Below, one piece after another: positions 9,641 to 18,154 of a DNA stretch of 64,000 bases. Each line of letters starts with the position of its first letter. Position 1 is the first letter of the stretch. This stretch comes from Promethearchaeota archaeon (lineage in GTDB: Archaea > Asgardarchaeota > Lokiarchaeia > Sigynarchaeales > SOKP01). The stretch is from NCBI GenBank assembly GCA_013375495.1, contig JABXKC010000007.1:57473-121472 (forward strand), written 5' to 3'. The translations under genes and the position numbers were made by a program. Under the pieces are notes generated by a model. That model ran no database searches and was not told the DNA's origin. It was given only the letters and a program-made list of their open reading frames with translations.

Positions 9641-11626
9641 ATGATTGATCTAAAACTTGGAAATTACCCTATTATTATATCTCCTAACATTGGAAATCCT
9701 ATTTTATTAAATTTAAAAGATTATCAAGACCGCGCTCAATTTCCGGTAAAGAACTTGTCCTTTAGAGCTTTAGTTATTGCTTCAAAAACTCATTCCACTC
9801 AAAAAATTTTAGAGAACTTTCATCAAAATTTATTTATTCAGCCAATATTGAAAGACAGCGGTGAATTCTTAAAAAGGCGTGGAGATTTAATAGACCTACA
9901 TCTTGTCGAAATCGAAAAGATTGAAAAATTAGACTTTAGAGACCAACCCGTTTTAGAGGAAGAAAATTGCATAGTATGGGACATCAATAATTGCGTTTTT
10001 CAATTTGACGATGTTTTCGGAAAAAGAGAACATCTTTATAGGGTTAAATTGGAAATACGCGAAATTGTAACGATAGAAAAATTATTAAAAAATTCTAACA
10101 GAGATTTTTTAATGTTCGATATAGTTCATGATATCCCCAATTTGAGTGAGAATAAGGTAAATTATCATAGTATCGCAATATTCGATAAAGATTGGAAGGA
10201 TTTCAACTTCATTCACGCTACCGATTTTCATATCGCGAGGAGAAACGACTTTATATTACACCACTTAAAGGAAAATGTAAGATCTAAGTTAAATAGATTT
10301 GCTTCTAAAGTTAAAAAATTATCTAAAATTGATAAATTTGTTTTAACCCGAGATTTTGAATTTAAAGAAGAATTCCAAGAGGATAGATACGAGGAACTAA
10401 GAACCGCAAAATATAATTTTAATTATAATTTGAGAAAATTAATAGAATTTGCTAACAATAGCGCATCAGAGAGAAAACTCGATTTTATGTTTATGACGGG
10501 GGATTTAATAGACTATTTGAACATAGCGAGAGGAAACTATCAATATAAGAATAATTTTCTAGTGTTTTTCGATATTTTACTTGGTTTGAATAGAGGTTTA
10601 GAAAAGCCTCCATATTTAGAATCTGATGAGGAATTTATAAATAAACGAGAGATACTTGTTCCAATTTTTACAACAATTGGAAACCACGATTATCGCAAAG
10701 AACATTATGGAATGAGATTTGGTCAGATTCATAAGATATTTGGAATGACTAATTCAGATGTAAAAGGATATTACGACATTAAATTCTTTAACTACTTTAC
10801 TGCTCTTAGGTCTGACGATAAGTATTTGAAGGATTATTTTCGATATATCAACCCTAATCTTAATTTTAACCTAAAAATTGGTGATAATTATAATTTTATA
10901 TTCCTTGATACTGGGCAGGATTCGATAGCAGACATGCATGACTTACTAAAAGGTGGCCCGAGTACTAAAGGGATTAAAGAATATCAAGTTGATTTATTGC
11001 GTGCTTATATAAGATTGGCTCATAATGAAAAAGTTATTGTAGTTATGCACACACCCCCCATTTCCCCTAATCTTAATAGAAATAAAAGAAGAAAATATAA
11101 AAAAAAAATGAATATCAAGAATAGAAAATTAGAATGGTCAGATTTCTACGAAAAAAATTTAAGTAGATACAACGGAACAGGAAGGTTAGAAAAGGTATTA
11201 AACTTAAAATACCAAACAATAATGTATAATTGGTCTACGCTTCTGAGAATTTTTACAGGTTCAGATAAGATCATTAGAAGGAAGGTAGATATTGTTATGT
11301 GTGGTCATACCCACACTTTAAAGGAATATCGTTTAAAAGAAGCTAAAAAAACCGAGAGGATAAATTTTGGTTTTTGGTTTTTCCCTATTTACATAGAAGT
11401 CCCTTGTGAAGTTTATACTTCGCGTTATCGAGACAAATTTAAAGAAATCAAGGATTCTCTAGATTTACAAGTCTGGTTCGATGTAAACAAGCCATTTATA
11501 TTTCAAACGCAAGCCGTTGGACCACTTTCGGCGAACTTCAAATTTAAACCACCAGGTTTTAGACTTTACACCGTAAAAGATAATCAAATGATTAACGCAA
11601 AAGTATTTTCACTTCATTTGAAGTGA
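9641..11626 (+). CDS. Calcineurin-like metallophosphoesterase, large
   Basis: A phosphoesterase of about 661 residues. The dimetal motifs of the calcineurin superfamily appear in order: ATDFHIAR (D-x-H), MTGDLIDY (GD), TTIGNHDYR (GNHD), VVMHTPP (H) and MCGHTHTLKEY (GHTH). They span about residues 185-560, far more than the 200-300 residues of a minimal domain, because of insertions between motifs. The first 180 residues are a separate region without recognised motifs. No signal peptide is seen, so it should act in the cytosol. I prefer the ATG at 9641 to an in-frame TTG at 9626. It converges on the sugar kinase gene. Confidence 0.87.
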   Translation: MIDLKLGNYPIIISPNIGNPILLNLKDYQDRAQFPVKNLSFRALVIASKTHSTQKILENFHQNLFIQPILKDSGEFLKRRGDLIDLHLVEIEKIEKLDFRDQPVLEEENCIVWDINNCVFQFDDVFGKREHLYRVKLEIREIVTIEKLLKNSNRDFLMFDIVHDIPNLSENKVNYHSIAIFDKDWKDFNFIHATDFHIARRNDFILHHLKENVRSKLNRFASKVKKLSKIDKFVLTRDFEFKEEFQEDRYEELRTAKYNFNYNLRKLIEFANNSASERKLDFMFMTGDLIDYLNIARGNYQYKNNFLVFFDILLGLNRGLEKPPYLESDEEFINKREILVPIFTTIGNHDYRKEHYGMRFGQIHKIFGMTNSDVKGYYDIKFFNYFTALRSDDKYLKDYFRYINPNLNFNLKIGDNYNFIFLDTGQDSIADMHDLLKGGPSTKGIKEYQVDLLRAYIRLAHNEKVIVVMHTPPISPNLNRNKRRKYKKKMNIKNRKLEWSDFYEKNLSRYNGTGRLEKVLNLKYQTIMYNWSTLLRIFTGSDKIIRRKVDIVMCGHTHTLKEYRLKEAKKTERINFGFWFFPIYIEVPCEVYTSRYRDKFKEIKDSLDLQVWFDVNKPFIFQTQAVGPLSANFKFKPPGFRLYTVKDNQMINAKVFSLHLK

Positions 11627-11643
11627 ATGGATTTGAGAATTTA

Positions 11644-12606
11644 CTATGTCTTCTTACTCATTAATTCAATTACTTCATCATTCGATGTATTTGGCATAGG
11701 TCCGAAACACTGAACTTTTAACGCTCCAGCGGCATTTGCAAACATTCCAATTTTTTTTAAATCCCACCCTGCTAAATAGCAAACGACAAAAGCTCCATCA
11801 AATGAATCACCTGCTCCAGTTGGGTCTATTTCCTCAACTTTATATCCGGGAACTTTTATTACATCAACAATTCCAGAAGAAAATATAGTACACCCTTCTT
11901 TTCCTTGTTTTAAAACAACTAGTTTTATACCATTATCTAATAATTTTTTACATGCTTTTGTTTCTCCTTTCACACCCGCTAACATTTCTGCTTCTTCTCC
12001 GCTTGGGAATAAGATTGTAGTATTTTCTAATATTGGTTTAGAGATTTTTAATATCGTTTTTAAATCTAACATTTCTGGTCTTAAATTTGGATCAAAAGAG
12101 ATGAGAGTTTTAGGATTTATCGATTTTGCAATCTTGATTGCTCTATAGCATGATTCTCGGGAACTTTCACTTATAGAAAGAGAACTCCCCATAATGTGTA
12201 GCGCTTTAATGTTTGTAAAATAATCTCTTTCAAGATCATTTGGAGAAATTTGTCCTGCGGCACCTGCAGCGAAAATAAATTTTCGAGAGCCATCAGAATT
12301 GTATTGATTAAACGCAATTCCAGTAGTTTTGTTATCAATTACTTTTATTTTAGATACATCAACATTATCATTTTTTAATTTCTCAATTATGGCTTCACCA
12401 AACTCATCTTTTCCAACGGTGCCTATAAATCCGGTTGAAAAATTAAACGATGAAGACATCCTAGCGGCAGAATCTATAAAAATTGCTGGAGCTCCACTGG
12501 GAAATGGGCCTTTGTATACAGAACCTACAATTCCATGAGGTACATTTCTTTCAGTTCTCATAATTTCAACGAGTAACTCGCCTATACTAATAATCTCGGG
12601 ATTCAT
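11644..12606 (-). CDS. PfkB-family sugar kinase
   Basis: A 320-residue ribokinase-like kinase that phosphorylates a sugar or related alcohol with ATP. The C-terminal PfkB signature is complete (DPTGAGDSFDGAFV, with the catalytic aspartate in GAGD), and the mid-protein ISFDPNLRPEM is the usual strand. The N-terminus (IISIGELLVEIMR) and the FPSGAPAIFIDSAARM segment, where GGAP.N is usual, fit the 2-keto-3-deoxygluconate or fructokinase-like branch, but the substrate cannot be fixed. The ATG at 12606 is preferred; an in-frame GTG lies six bases upstream. Confidence 0.9.
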   Translation of the reverse strand: MNPEIISIGELLVEIMRTERNVPHGIVGSVYKGPFPSGAPAIFIDSAARMSSSFNFSTGFIGTVGKDEFGEAIIEKLKNDNVDVSKIKVIDNKTTGIAFNQYNSDGSRKFIFAAGAAGQISPNDLERDYFTNIKALHIMGSSLSISESSRESCYRAIKIAKSINPKTLISFDPNLRPEMLDLKTILKISKPILENTTILFPSGEEAEMLAGVKGETKACKKLLDNGIKLVVLKQGKEGCTIFSSGIVDVIKVPGYKVEEIDPTGAGDSFDGAFVVCYLAGWDLKKIGMFANAAGALKVQCFGPMPNTSNDEVIELMSKKT

Positions 12607-12953
12607 CTTCACACATTATAATATTTTTGATTTAATAAGATTAAAACTGGGTATCAAATAAATACAAGAGTTTATGCGATTCTAAAAAAAATATCGATGT
12701 AAAAGATTATGAGAGGGCACAAAAATAAACAATAAAGAGTATATATAAAAAGCATCATATCATGTTTAATCCAATTTTTCCACTCGTCCTTCCAATTCAA
12801 ATATAATTCACTTTGTATAAATTTCTTTTGGAAAAAGTGACACCCCATCAAGCCAAAATTTATTTTTTCATATTTAAAGGTTCAAAAAGATTATTTAATA
12901 CATATCATACTATTTTCATAATATTAATTTTAAAATCATAATAGGGGAAAAAA
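12607..12953. other. Intergenic region between divergent genes
   Basis: About 347 bases between the divergent sugar kinase and flavin oxidoreductase genes. A clear TATA-like box, ATATATAAAA, sits at 12741-12750, about 200 bases ahead of the downstream start. That is too far for a short leader, so it may drive a long leader or an unseen RNA. Another AT box (TTATTTAATA, 12891-12900) is better placed for the oxidoreductase. No coding frame is evident. Confidence 0.45.
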
Positions 12954-13988
12954 TTGGGTTTAAAAACTAGCATAACTGAAATGTTTGGGATTAAATATCC
13001 TATTTTAGCTGCTCCAATGGGTCCTTTTTACACCACAGATTTAACTGTAGCAGTTTCAGAAGCAGGAGGTCTTGGAGTATTAAGTCACACTAATTTATTT
13101 GGTAAGAGTAGTTTAGCTGAAATGAAGAAAAATATGGAATATGTTGTTGAACATACCGATAAACCTTTCGGATTTAATATAAGAACCTCAAGAATGCAAA
13201 TTGATGCACCTGGACTTTGTCGGGCAATCCCAAGATTCATTAACAACAATCCTAAAATCAAAGAACAATGTCTTTATGTAATCACTAGCGCTGGTACTCC
13301 AAAGATGATCTATAATAATGCTTTCCAAAAGCTTAGAAATGGGGGGTCAAATATAAAACATTTTCATGTAGCACCGGCCTTATGGTTGGCAGATAAATGC
13401 GTAACTGCCGGATGTGATGGAGTTGTAATTACTGGATGGGAGGGCGGAGGTCATCAATCCTATGAAAAAGTAAGCACCCTAGTTCTTCTACAGCAAATTA
13501 AAGAGAAATACCATGAACTCCCATTAATTGCTTGTGGTGGGATAGCCACAGGAGAAGGAATGGCTGCAGCCTTATCACTTGGAGCTGGAGGGATTGCGAT
13601 GGGTTCTAGATTTATAGCCTCAAAAGAGAGTGAATTTCATGAAAATTATAAAAATATCGTACCTGCTGCTGGAGCAAATGATACAATGTGGGTTACTGGT
13701 GTATTAGGACCTATTAGACTTTGGAGGAATAAATACTCACTTCACCATGGAGTTGTAACGAGTAAAGAAGAAAAAATGGCTCTTGAAGCTCAACTTACTC
13801 CGGAAAAAGCTTTAGAGGATCAAAAACATTATGAAATGACTTACAACGGAAACATTGATGATGGTGCCGTTTTATTGGGACAAAGTATTGGAGCTATTAA
13901 ATCTATCGAAAGCGTTAAAGATATCATGGATGATATGGTAAAGACTGCTGAAAAAGCTCTAATTAATGCTTCAAAGATGGTAGTGTAA
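12954..13988 (+). CDS. Nitronate monooxygenase/2-nitropropane dioxygenase-like FMN oxidoreductase
   Basis: A 344-residue TIM-barrel flavoprotein. The N-terminus (MFGIKYPILAAPMG) is the standard start of the nitronate monooxygenase family. FMN-contacting motifs follow: AVSEAGGLGVLS, GCDGVVITGWEGGGH, PLIACGGIATGEGMAAALSLGAGG split over two strands, and IAMGSRF. The family includes nitronate monooxygenases, FabK enoyl reductases and quinone reductases; physiological substrate is unknown here. Translation must start at the TTG at 12954, as no ATG precedes the conserved first strand, and a purine-rich AGGGGAA stands just upstream. A T8 tract follows the gene. Confidence 0.88.
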   Translation: MGLKTSITEMFGIKYPILAAPMGPFYTTDLTVAVSEAGGLGVLSHTNLFGKSSLAEMKKNMEYVVEHTDKPFGFNIRTSRMQIDAPGLCRAIPRFINNNPKIKEQCLYVITSAGTPKMIYNNAFQKLRNGGSNIKHFHVAPALWLADKCVTAGCDGVVITGWEGGGHQSYEKVSTLVLLQQIKEKYHELPLIACGGIATGEGMAAALSLGAGGIAMGSRFIASKESEFHENYKNIVPAAGANDTMWVTGVLGPIRLWRNKYSLHHGVVTSKEEKMALEAQLTPEKALEDQKHYEMTYNGNIDDGAVLLGQSIGAIKSIESVKDIMDDMVKTAEKALINASKMVV

Positions 13989-14020
13989 TTCGAGAAGCCG
14001 AATAATTAGATTAACCATAC

Positions 14021-14028
14021 TTTTTTTT
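14021..14028 (+). terminator. Poly-T terminator after the flavin oxidoreductase gene
   Basis: Eight consecutive T on the coding strand 33 bases beyond the stop at 13988. Archaeal RNA polymerase terminates at such oligo-T tracts without needing a hairpin. Confidence 0.55.
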
Positions 14029-14084
14029 ATATCTTAGTTCTATATTATAATCAATAATTTTAATGATAAAATTTGGTGTGAAAA

Positions 14085-14324
14085 ATTAATAATAGGAAAA
14101 AAGTTGAATTAATAGCTGAGGTTTTAGATAGATACGACGATGGTGAATGTTTTTACTGTGGTGGCACTCTTAATGGCGATATGGAAAGCGATGATTTCGA
14201 CGATGGATATTCAGATGATTGGTGCGATAATTGTGCCAAAGAAATTGACCCTCATGATGATTGGGAAGAAGCTTGCTTATTAGCAATAGATAAAGTTATT
14301 CACGATAAGCCATTCAAGGCTTAA
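14085..14324 (+). CDS. Small acidic zinc-ribbon protein, apparent ATT start
   Basis: An open frame of 79 codons follows an in-frame TGA at 14079-14081. It encodes an acidic protein with C-x2-C (ECFYCGG) and a second C-x2-C (DWCDNCAKEI), separated by a D/E-rich loop, as in a zinc ribbon. No ATG, GTG or TTG precedes the first cysteine pair. The first start-like codon is ATT at 14085, just after GGTGTG; the first ATG (14181) would delete the first cysteine pair. It ends 31 bases before the flavin reductase-like gene on the same strand. An ATT start, an unseen frameshift or a pseudogene are all possible. Confidence 0.5.
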   Translation: MNNRKKVELIAEVLDRYDDGECFYCGGTLNGDMESDDFDDGYSDDWCDNCAKEIDPHDDWEEACLLAIDKVIHDKPFKA

Positions 14325-14355
14325 AACTTAATTGCTACACAAATTCTATTAGGAA

Positions 14356-14847
14356 ATGATTGAAATGGAAGACGGAAGAAAAGAAATCGATCCATATGAA
14401 TTTTTAGAATATTTTATGTCTAAAGCAGCACATGTAGTTTCCATGGATAAAAATGGACGCATCAATGTAATGGCCCTACTTTGGAAAACAATCGGAGAGC
14501 TTTGGATGATTCCGGTAATAACTATAGCTGTAGCACCGTCACGTTATACTTTCACACTGTTAACTGAGGGAGTGCAAGAATTTACATTAAATATCCCTTC
14601 AGAAAAGATAGCCAATACAATAAGCATAACTGGATCACTTTCAGGAAGAAATGTTGATAAATTTAAGAAGGCAGATTTAGAAATAATAGAAGGAAAAAAA
14701 ACAAAAGTTCCTACGATTAAAGATTGTTTACTTACTTATGAATGTAAAATTGTTCACTCATGTTCGTCTGGAAGTATGGCATCCCATCATTTATTTATAG
14801 GACAGATTTTAACCGCCTATGCTTCAAATGAATTAACCAAAGACTAA
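14356..14847 (+). CDS. Flavin reductase-like FMN-binding protein
   Basis: A 163-residue protein of the flavin reductase/flavoredoxin split-barrel family, which binds FMN and passes electrons from NAD(P)H or to partner oxidoreductases. Visible features: an N-terminal PYEFLEYFMSKAAHVVS, a strand with KNGRINVMALLWKT, IAVAPSRYTFTLL at the FMN phosphate site, an EFTLNIPS segment and the ITGSLSGRNVDKFKKADLE turn typical of the family. Length is close to the usual 160-190. It may share a transcript with the small zinc ribbon ahead of it. The nitronate monooxygenase-like flavoenzyme upstream suggests a flavin-related cluster, as inference. Confidence 0.85.
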   Translation: MIEMEDGRKEIDPYEFLEYFMSKAAHVVSMDKNGRINVMALLWKTIGELWMIPVITIAVAPSRYTFTLLTEGVQEFTLNIPSEKIANTISITGSLSGRNVDKFKKADLEIIEGKKTKVPTIKDCLLTYECKIVHSCSSGSMASHHLFIGQILTAYASNELTKD

Positions 14848-14861
14848 ATTGTTGATAGCCT

Positions 14862-15599
14862 TTAATGATTATGTCCAATAAATGTAAAGATCAAAAGCAT
14901 AATAAGAACTCCAGCTAGAATTAATACGAATTGCTTTACTGTATGCTTTAAGCCCCACTTCTGATGTAATTCTGGAGTTAAATCCGATAACGCTATATAT
15001 AAGAAACTCGCAGCTGAAATCGCAAGAGCATATGGAACAATAAATGAAATTGACCCTAGAACAAAAAAACTAATTAGAGCTGCAGGTATTGTGGTTATAC
15101 TTGATAGAACATTATACAAAAACGCTTTCTTCTTTGAGAACCCTCCATGCAATAGGATTCCAAAATCTCCAGTCTCCTGAGGAATTTCATGAGCAATTAT
15201 GGCAATAGCTGCAGCTAATCCTACAGTAAAATTCGTAAGGAAACCAGCGGCAATAACAATTCCGTCTATAAAGTTATGGAACGCGTCCCCTATTAATACG
15301 ATAGGGCCGGCAGCTGCGTGAACATCACACTCTTCATCAGAACAATTTCGCCAAATAATGAATTTCTCTAAGAAGAAGAAGAAAAGAATGCCCCCTAACA
15401 CATACGGCATTACAATATGAGGTTCTCCTCCAACACTTTCAATTGCTTCAGGTATTAATCCTAATAGAGCTGTAGTGAGCAGAGTTCCTATAGCGAAAGA
15501 GATTAATGTTGAAACTAACGCCTTTTGAATTTTTTCTGTTAACAATACAAAACCGGTGGCTGCTAAAATAGCCCCAATACTACCTAAAATACTAAACAA
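14862..15599 (-). CDS. ZIP-family divalent metal transporter
   Basis: A 245-residue membrane protein with about eight helices. The two metal-site helices are present: HNFIDGIVIAAGF and AHEIPQETGDFGILL, whose histidines, aspartate and glutamates form the zinc/iron pathway in ZIP transporters. A cytosolic loop with CSDEECDVH may bind metal. The only ordinary start in frame is the TTG at 15599, which falls inside the first hydrophobic stretch; hydrophobic in-frame codons (FLEWII) continue upstream to 15629, so the true start may be a few codons earlier. It converges on the flavin reductase-like gene. Confidence 0.9.
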   Translation of the reverse strand: MFSILGSIGAILAATGFVLLTEKIQKALVSTLISFAIGTLLTTALLGLIPEAIESVGGEPHIVMPYVLGGILFFFFLEKFIIWRNCSDEECDVHAAAGPIVLIGDAFHNFIDGIVIAAGFLTNFTVGLAAAIAIIAHEIPQETGDFGILLHGGFSKKKAFLYNVLSSITTIPAALISFFVLGSISFIVPYALAISAASFLYIALSDLTPELHQKWGLKHTVKQFVLILAGVLIMLLIFTFIGHNH

Positions 15600-15617
15600 T
15601 ATTATCCATTCAAGAAA

Positions 15618-15629
15618 GGTGAAATCACC
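15618..15629. promoter_or_regulatory. Short inverted repeat ahead of the ZIP transporter
   Basis: GGTGA-AA-TCACC has perfect 5-base arms around two bases and sits 19 bases before the annotated start. It could be a metal-regulator operator, or its minus-strand GGTGAT may simply be a ribosome binding site for an earlier, non-standard start. Arms this short arise easily by chance. Confidence 0.25.
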
Positions 15630-15754
15630 ACAATTTTACTATTAAATTAGAAATTTGATGAATTATAAAAATATAGTATTAGCATCCTTATTACTATTTG
15701 TAACCTATTTGCATTGAATTACCAAAAGAGTGAAAATATTAATTGTAATGATGA

Positions 15755-16360
15755 TTATTCTTCTAATTCGATAGGGATGAATATTAGATCAAAAACTTGA
15801 GGCAAACCAACGATTATATTCTTTCTTGAAGCGGTACTTAATAAAATTGAAAATACGGCAGCAGTTATAAATTGGAAAAAGTTACCAGGCATTTCAACTA
15901 GAGCTATAGCAACTCCAAGTCCAAGTATGAATGCTTCGTATATGAAATACCCGAGAGGGATAAAAATTCCGCCAATAATTACAGCTAATATATCACGATA
16001 AGAAATTCTTCCGCTACGATTTCTAGGATTGGAAATTAATCCAATCAAGAAGCCTTCAATTCCTTTTATGATAACTGTAGCAGGAGCATAAATTATATAT
16101 GGCGAGAAAATATCAGCCAACATCGGACCCACACCACCAGTAATGCCACCAATGATAGGTCCAAATAAAAGTGCCGTGAACATAACGGCTGTGTCCCCTA
16201 CATTAATGTATCCTCCTGTAGCAGGAATCGGAATCTGGATCCAATATGTTACTACAAAAATTAAAGCTGTAAAAATAGCTATAATTGAGATCGATAATGC
16301 ATTATTAGGTAAAAGATAACCTAAAAAATTCCGATCTATCATTTCTCTTTTACGCTCCAT
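15755..16360 (-). CDS. ECF-type transporter S component, substrate unknown
   Basis: A 201-residue integral membrane protein with about five or six helices. The INVGDTAVMFTALLFGP segment and the following GGITGGVGPMLADIF are typical of substrate-binding S components of energy-coupling factor vitamin transporters. The family also includes HmpT- and ThiW-like members, but the substrate is not evident. No EcfA ATPases or EcfT are encoded in the window, so it would have to use a shared energising module encoded elsewhere. ATG at 16360 is the start. Confidence 0.78.
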   Translation of the reverse strand: MERKREMIDRNFLGYLLPNNALSISIIAIFTALIFVVTYWIQIPIPATGGYINVGDTAVMFTALLFGPIIGGITGGVGPMLADIFSPYIIYAPATVIIKGIEGFLIGLISNPRNRSGRISYRDILAVIIGGIFIPLGYFIYEAFILGLGVAIALVEMPGNFFQFITAAVFSILLSTASRKNIIVGLPQVFDLIFIPIELEE

Positions 16361-16479
16361 TATCTAAATCACTTACTTAAATATTCTTTATCTAATTTAA
16401 AAGTTATCTCTTCAGTATTTATGTTATTTTTTAGAATGCTTATTTTGAGAAATATATATATTAATCTTATCTTATTAGT

Positions 16480-16541
16480 TCTTCGAGACCTTCTTAATAT
16501 TAATCTACAATATCGTATTATAGTCTAAAATTACTCGAAGA
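16480..16541. repeat. 8-base inverted repeat upstream of the histidine kinase
   Basis: TCTTCGAG at 16480-16487 is exactly mirrored by CTCGAAGA at 16534-16541, with 46 bases between. The right arm lies 14 bases before the kinase start. It could fold in the leader or bind a dimeric regulator; chance is not excluded. Confidence 0.3.
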
Positions 16542-16555
16542 GGTATTTGCTTAAA

Positions 16556-18112
16556 ATGGCTTTCTCCAACGATAAAATAGACAATCTGGAAATTGATAAC
16601 TTATTTGAAAGGATCATTGCTTTATACAATGCTCTAATGAAAACATTCCCTGATTTAGTCGTTATTTTAGACTTAGCTGGAAAGATAATTAATATTTCCC
16701 GAAACGTACAAGATTTTTACACATTGAAAAGTAAGGATGATTTTATAGGGAAAAACATCATAGATCTCATAGTCCCTGAAGACCAAAAACAATTTGAAAA
16801 AGATCTTGTTAAGGCCTTGTCTCAAGGATTTTTAAAAATGGTAGAATACAATTTCTTAGGAGAAAATTATTCGAGTTTTATCGGAGAGCTGAGCCTTAGC
16901 TTAATTAAGAATAAAAAGAGTGAGCCTAATTTTTTCATTGGGATAATAAGGGACATTACAAACCAAAAAAAGATAGAGAGCGAGTTAAGAGATAATAAAC
17001 AGATGTTCCAGTTAGTAATGGACAATATTCCTCAACTCATATCTTGGAAAGATGTAAACTCAATATATATTGGGTGTAATAGTAATTTTGCTAGAGTTGC
17101 TGGCCTTGAGAATCCTTCTGAGATAACTGGTAAAACTGATTATGAACTACCATGGAAGGTTTCAGAAACAGAGTCATTTTTTGAGATTGACCAATTAGTT
17201 ATGAATACCAATAAACCAGAACAGCACATAATATTACCTCAACTACAAGCAGATGGAAAAGAAGCTTGGTTGGATGCTAACAAAATACCTCTGCTAAATT
17301 TGGATGAAAATGTAGTAGGATTGTTAAGTACTTATGAAGATATCACAGATAGACTAAAATCAGAAAAAGCTCTCAAAAAATCTGAAAAAAGATATAGAGA
17401 GGCATATAATAGGGCAGAGTTTTATAAGGATGTCTTTGCTCACGATGTTAGCAATATCTTACAAGGAATACTCTCATCGATTGAAATGTGTAAATTAGGG
17501 TTAAATGACACGCAAGGCAAAATAAACCTTGTTAAATTTTATGATATAATTGAAGATCAAGTAAATCGGGGTGTTAATCTTGTGTCAAACATAAGAAAAA
17601 TTTCTTCGATTGATGATATGGAAAATTCTCTAACCTTAATTGAGCTCTGCAAGATTATTGAAGTCTCTTTAGAAAATGTCCACAAAATGTTTCCAAAAAA
17701 ACAAATCATAACAGATTACGATGTAGAATACGATGAAATTTTTGTGATAGCTAATAATCTCTTACAGGATGTAATTGATAATATTCTACACAACGCAGTG
17801 AAGCACAACAACAACCCCATTATTAAAATCACAGTAATTATCTCAAAATTAATAAAAAACAATATTAAATATATAAAATTGGAATTTATCGATAATGGAT
17901 TGGGAATTTCAGATACTCATAAAACTACAATATTTAAAAGAGGAGCTTTAGAGACTAGTAGTTTTTACAGGCTAGGATTAGGGTTATCATTAGTCAAAAG
18001 GTTAGTTGAGAGCTACGATGGGAGCATTTGGGTTGAAGATCGTATTGAAGGAGATTATACTAAAGGTAGTAAATTCAATTTATTGATAAAAGAATATACA
18101 AATTCCTTTTAA
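16556..18112 (+). CDS. PAS-domain sensor histidine kinase
   Basis: A soluble 518-residue kinase. Two PAS domains come first (about residues 20-145 and 150-275), the second with the FIGIIRDIT/STYEDIT endings typical of PAS folds. The phospho-accepting histidine is H296 in AHDVSNILQG. The ATP-binding domain follows, with NILHNAVKHN (N box), DNGLGISD (G1) and GLGLSLVKRLVESYDG (G2). No transmembrane segment is seen, so the signal is probably cytosolic. No response regulator lies nearby, which makes it an orphan kinase. ATG at 16556 is preferred over an in-frame TTG nine bases earlier. An inverted repeat flanks the start. Confidence 0.88.
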   Translation: MAFSNDKIDNLEIDNLFERIIALYNALMKTFPDLVVILDLAGKIINISRNVQDFYTLKSKDDFIGKNIIDLIVPEDQKQFEKDLVKALSQGFLKMVEYNFLGENYSSFIGELSLSLIKNKKSEPNFFIGIIRDITNQKKIESELRDNKQMFQLVMDNIPQLISWKDVNSIYIGCNSNFARVAGLENPSEITGKTDYELPWKVSETESFFEIDQLVMNTNKPEQHIILPQLQADGKEAWLDANKIPLLNLDENVVGLLSTYEDITDRLKSEKALKKSEKRYREAYNRAEFYKDVFAHDVSNILQGILSSIEMCKLGLNDTQGKINLVKFYDIIEDQVNRGVNLVSNIRKISSIDDMENSLTLIELCKIIEVSLENVHKMFPKKQIITDYDVEYDEIFVIANNLLQDVIDNILHNAVKHNNNPIIKITVIISKLIKNNIKYIKLEFIDNGLGISDTHKTTIFKRGALETSSFYRLGLGLSLVKRLVESYDGSIWVEDRIEGDYTKGSKFNLLIKEYTNSF

Positions 18113-18154
18113 AAATCAATAAATCTTATTATTTGCTGAATATAATCTATTTAT

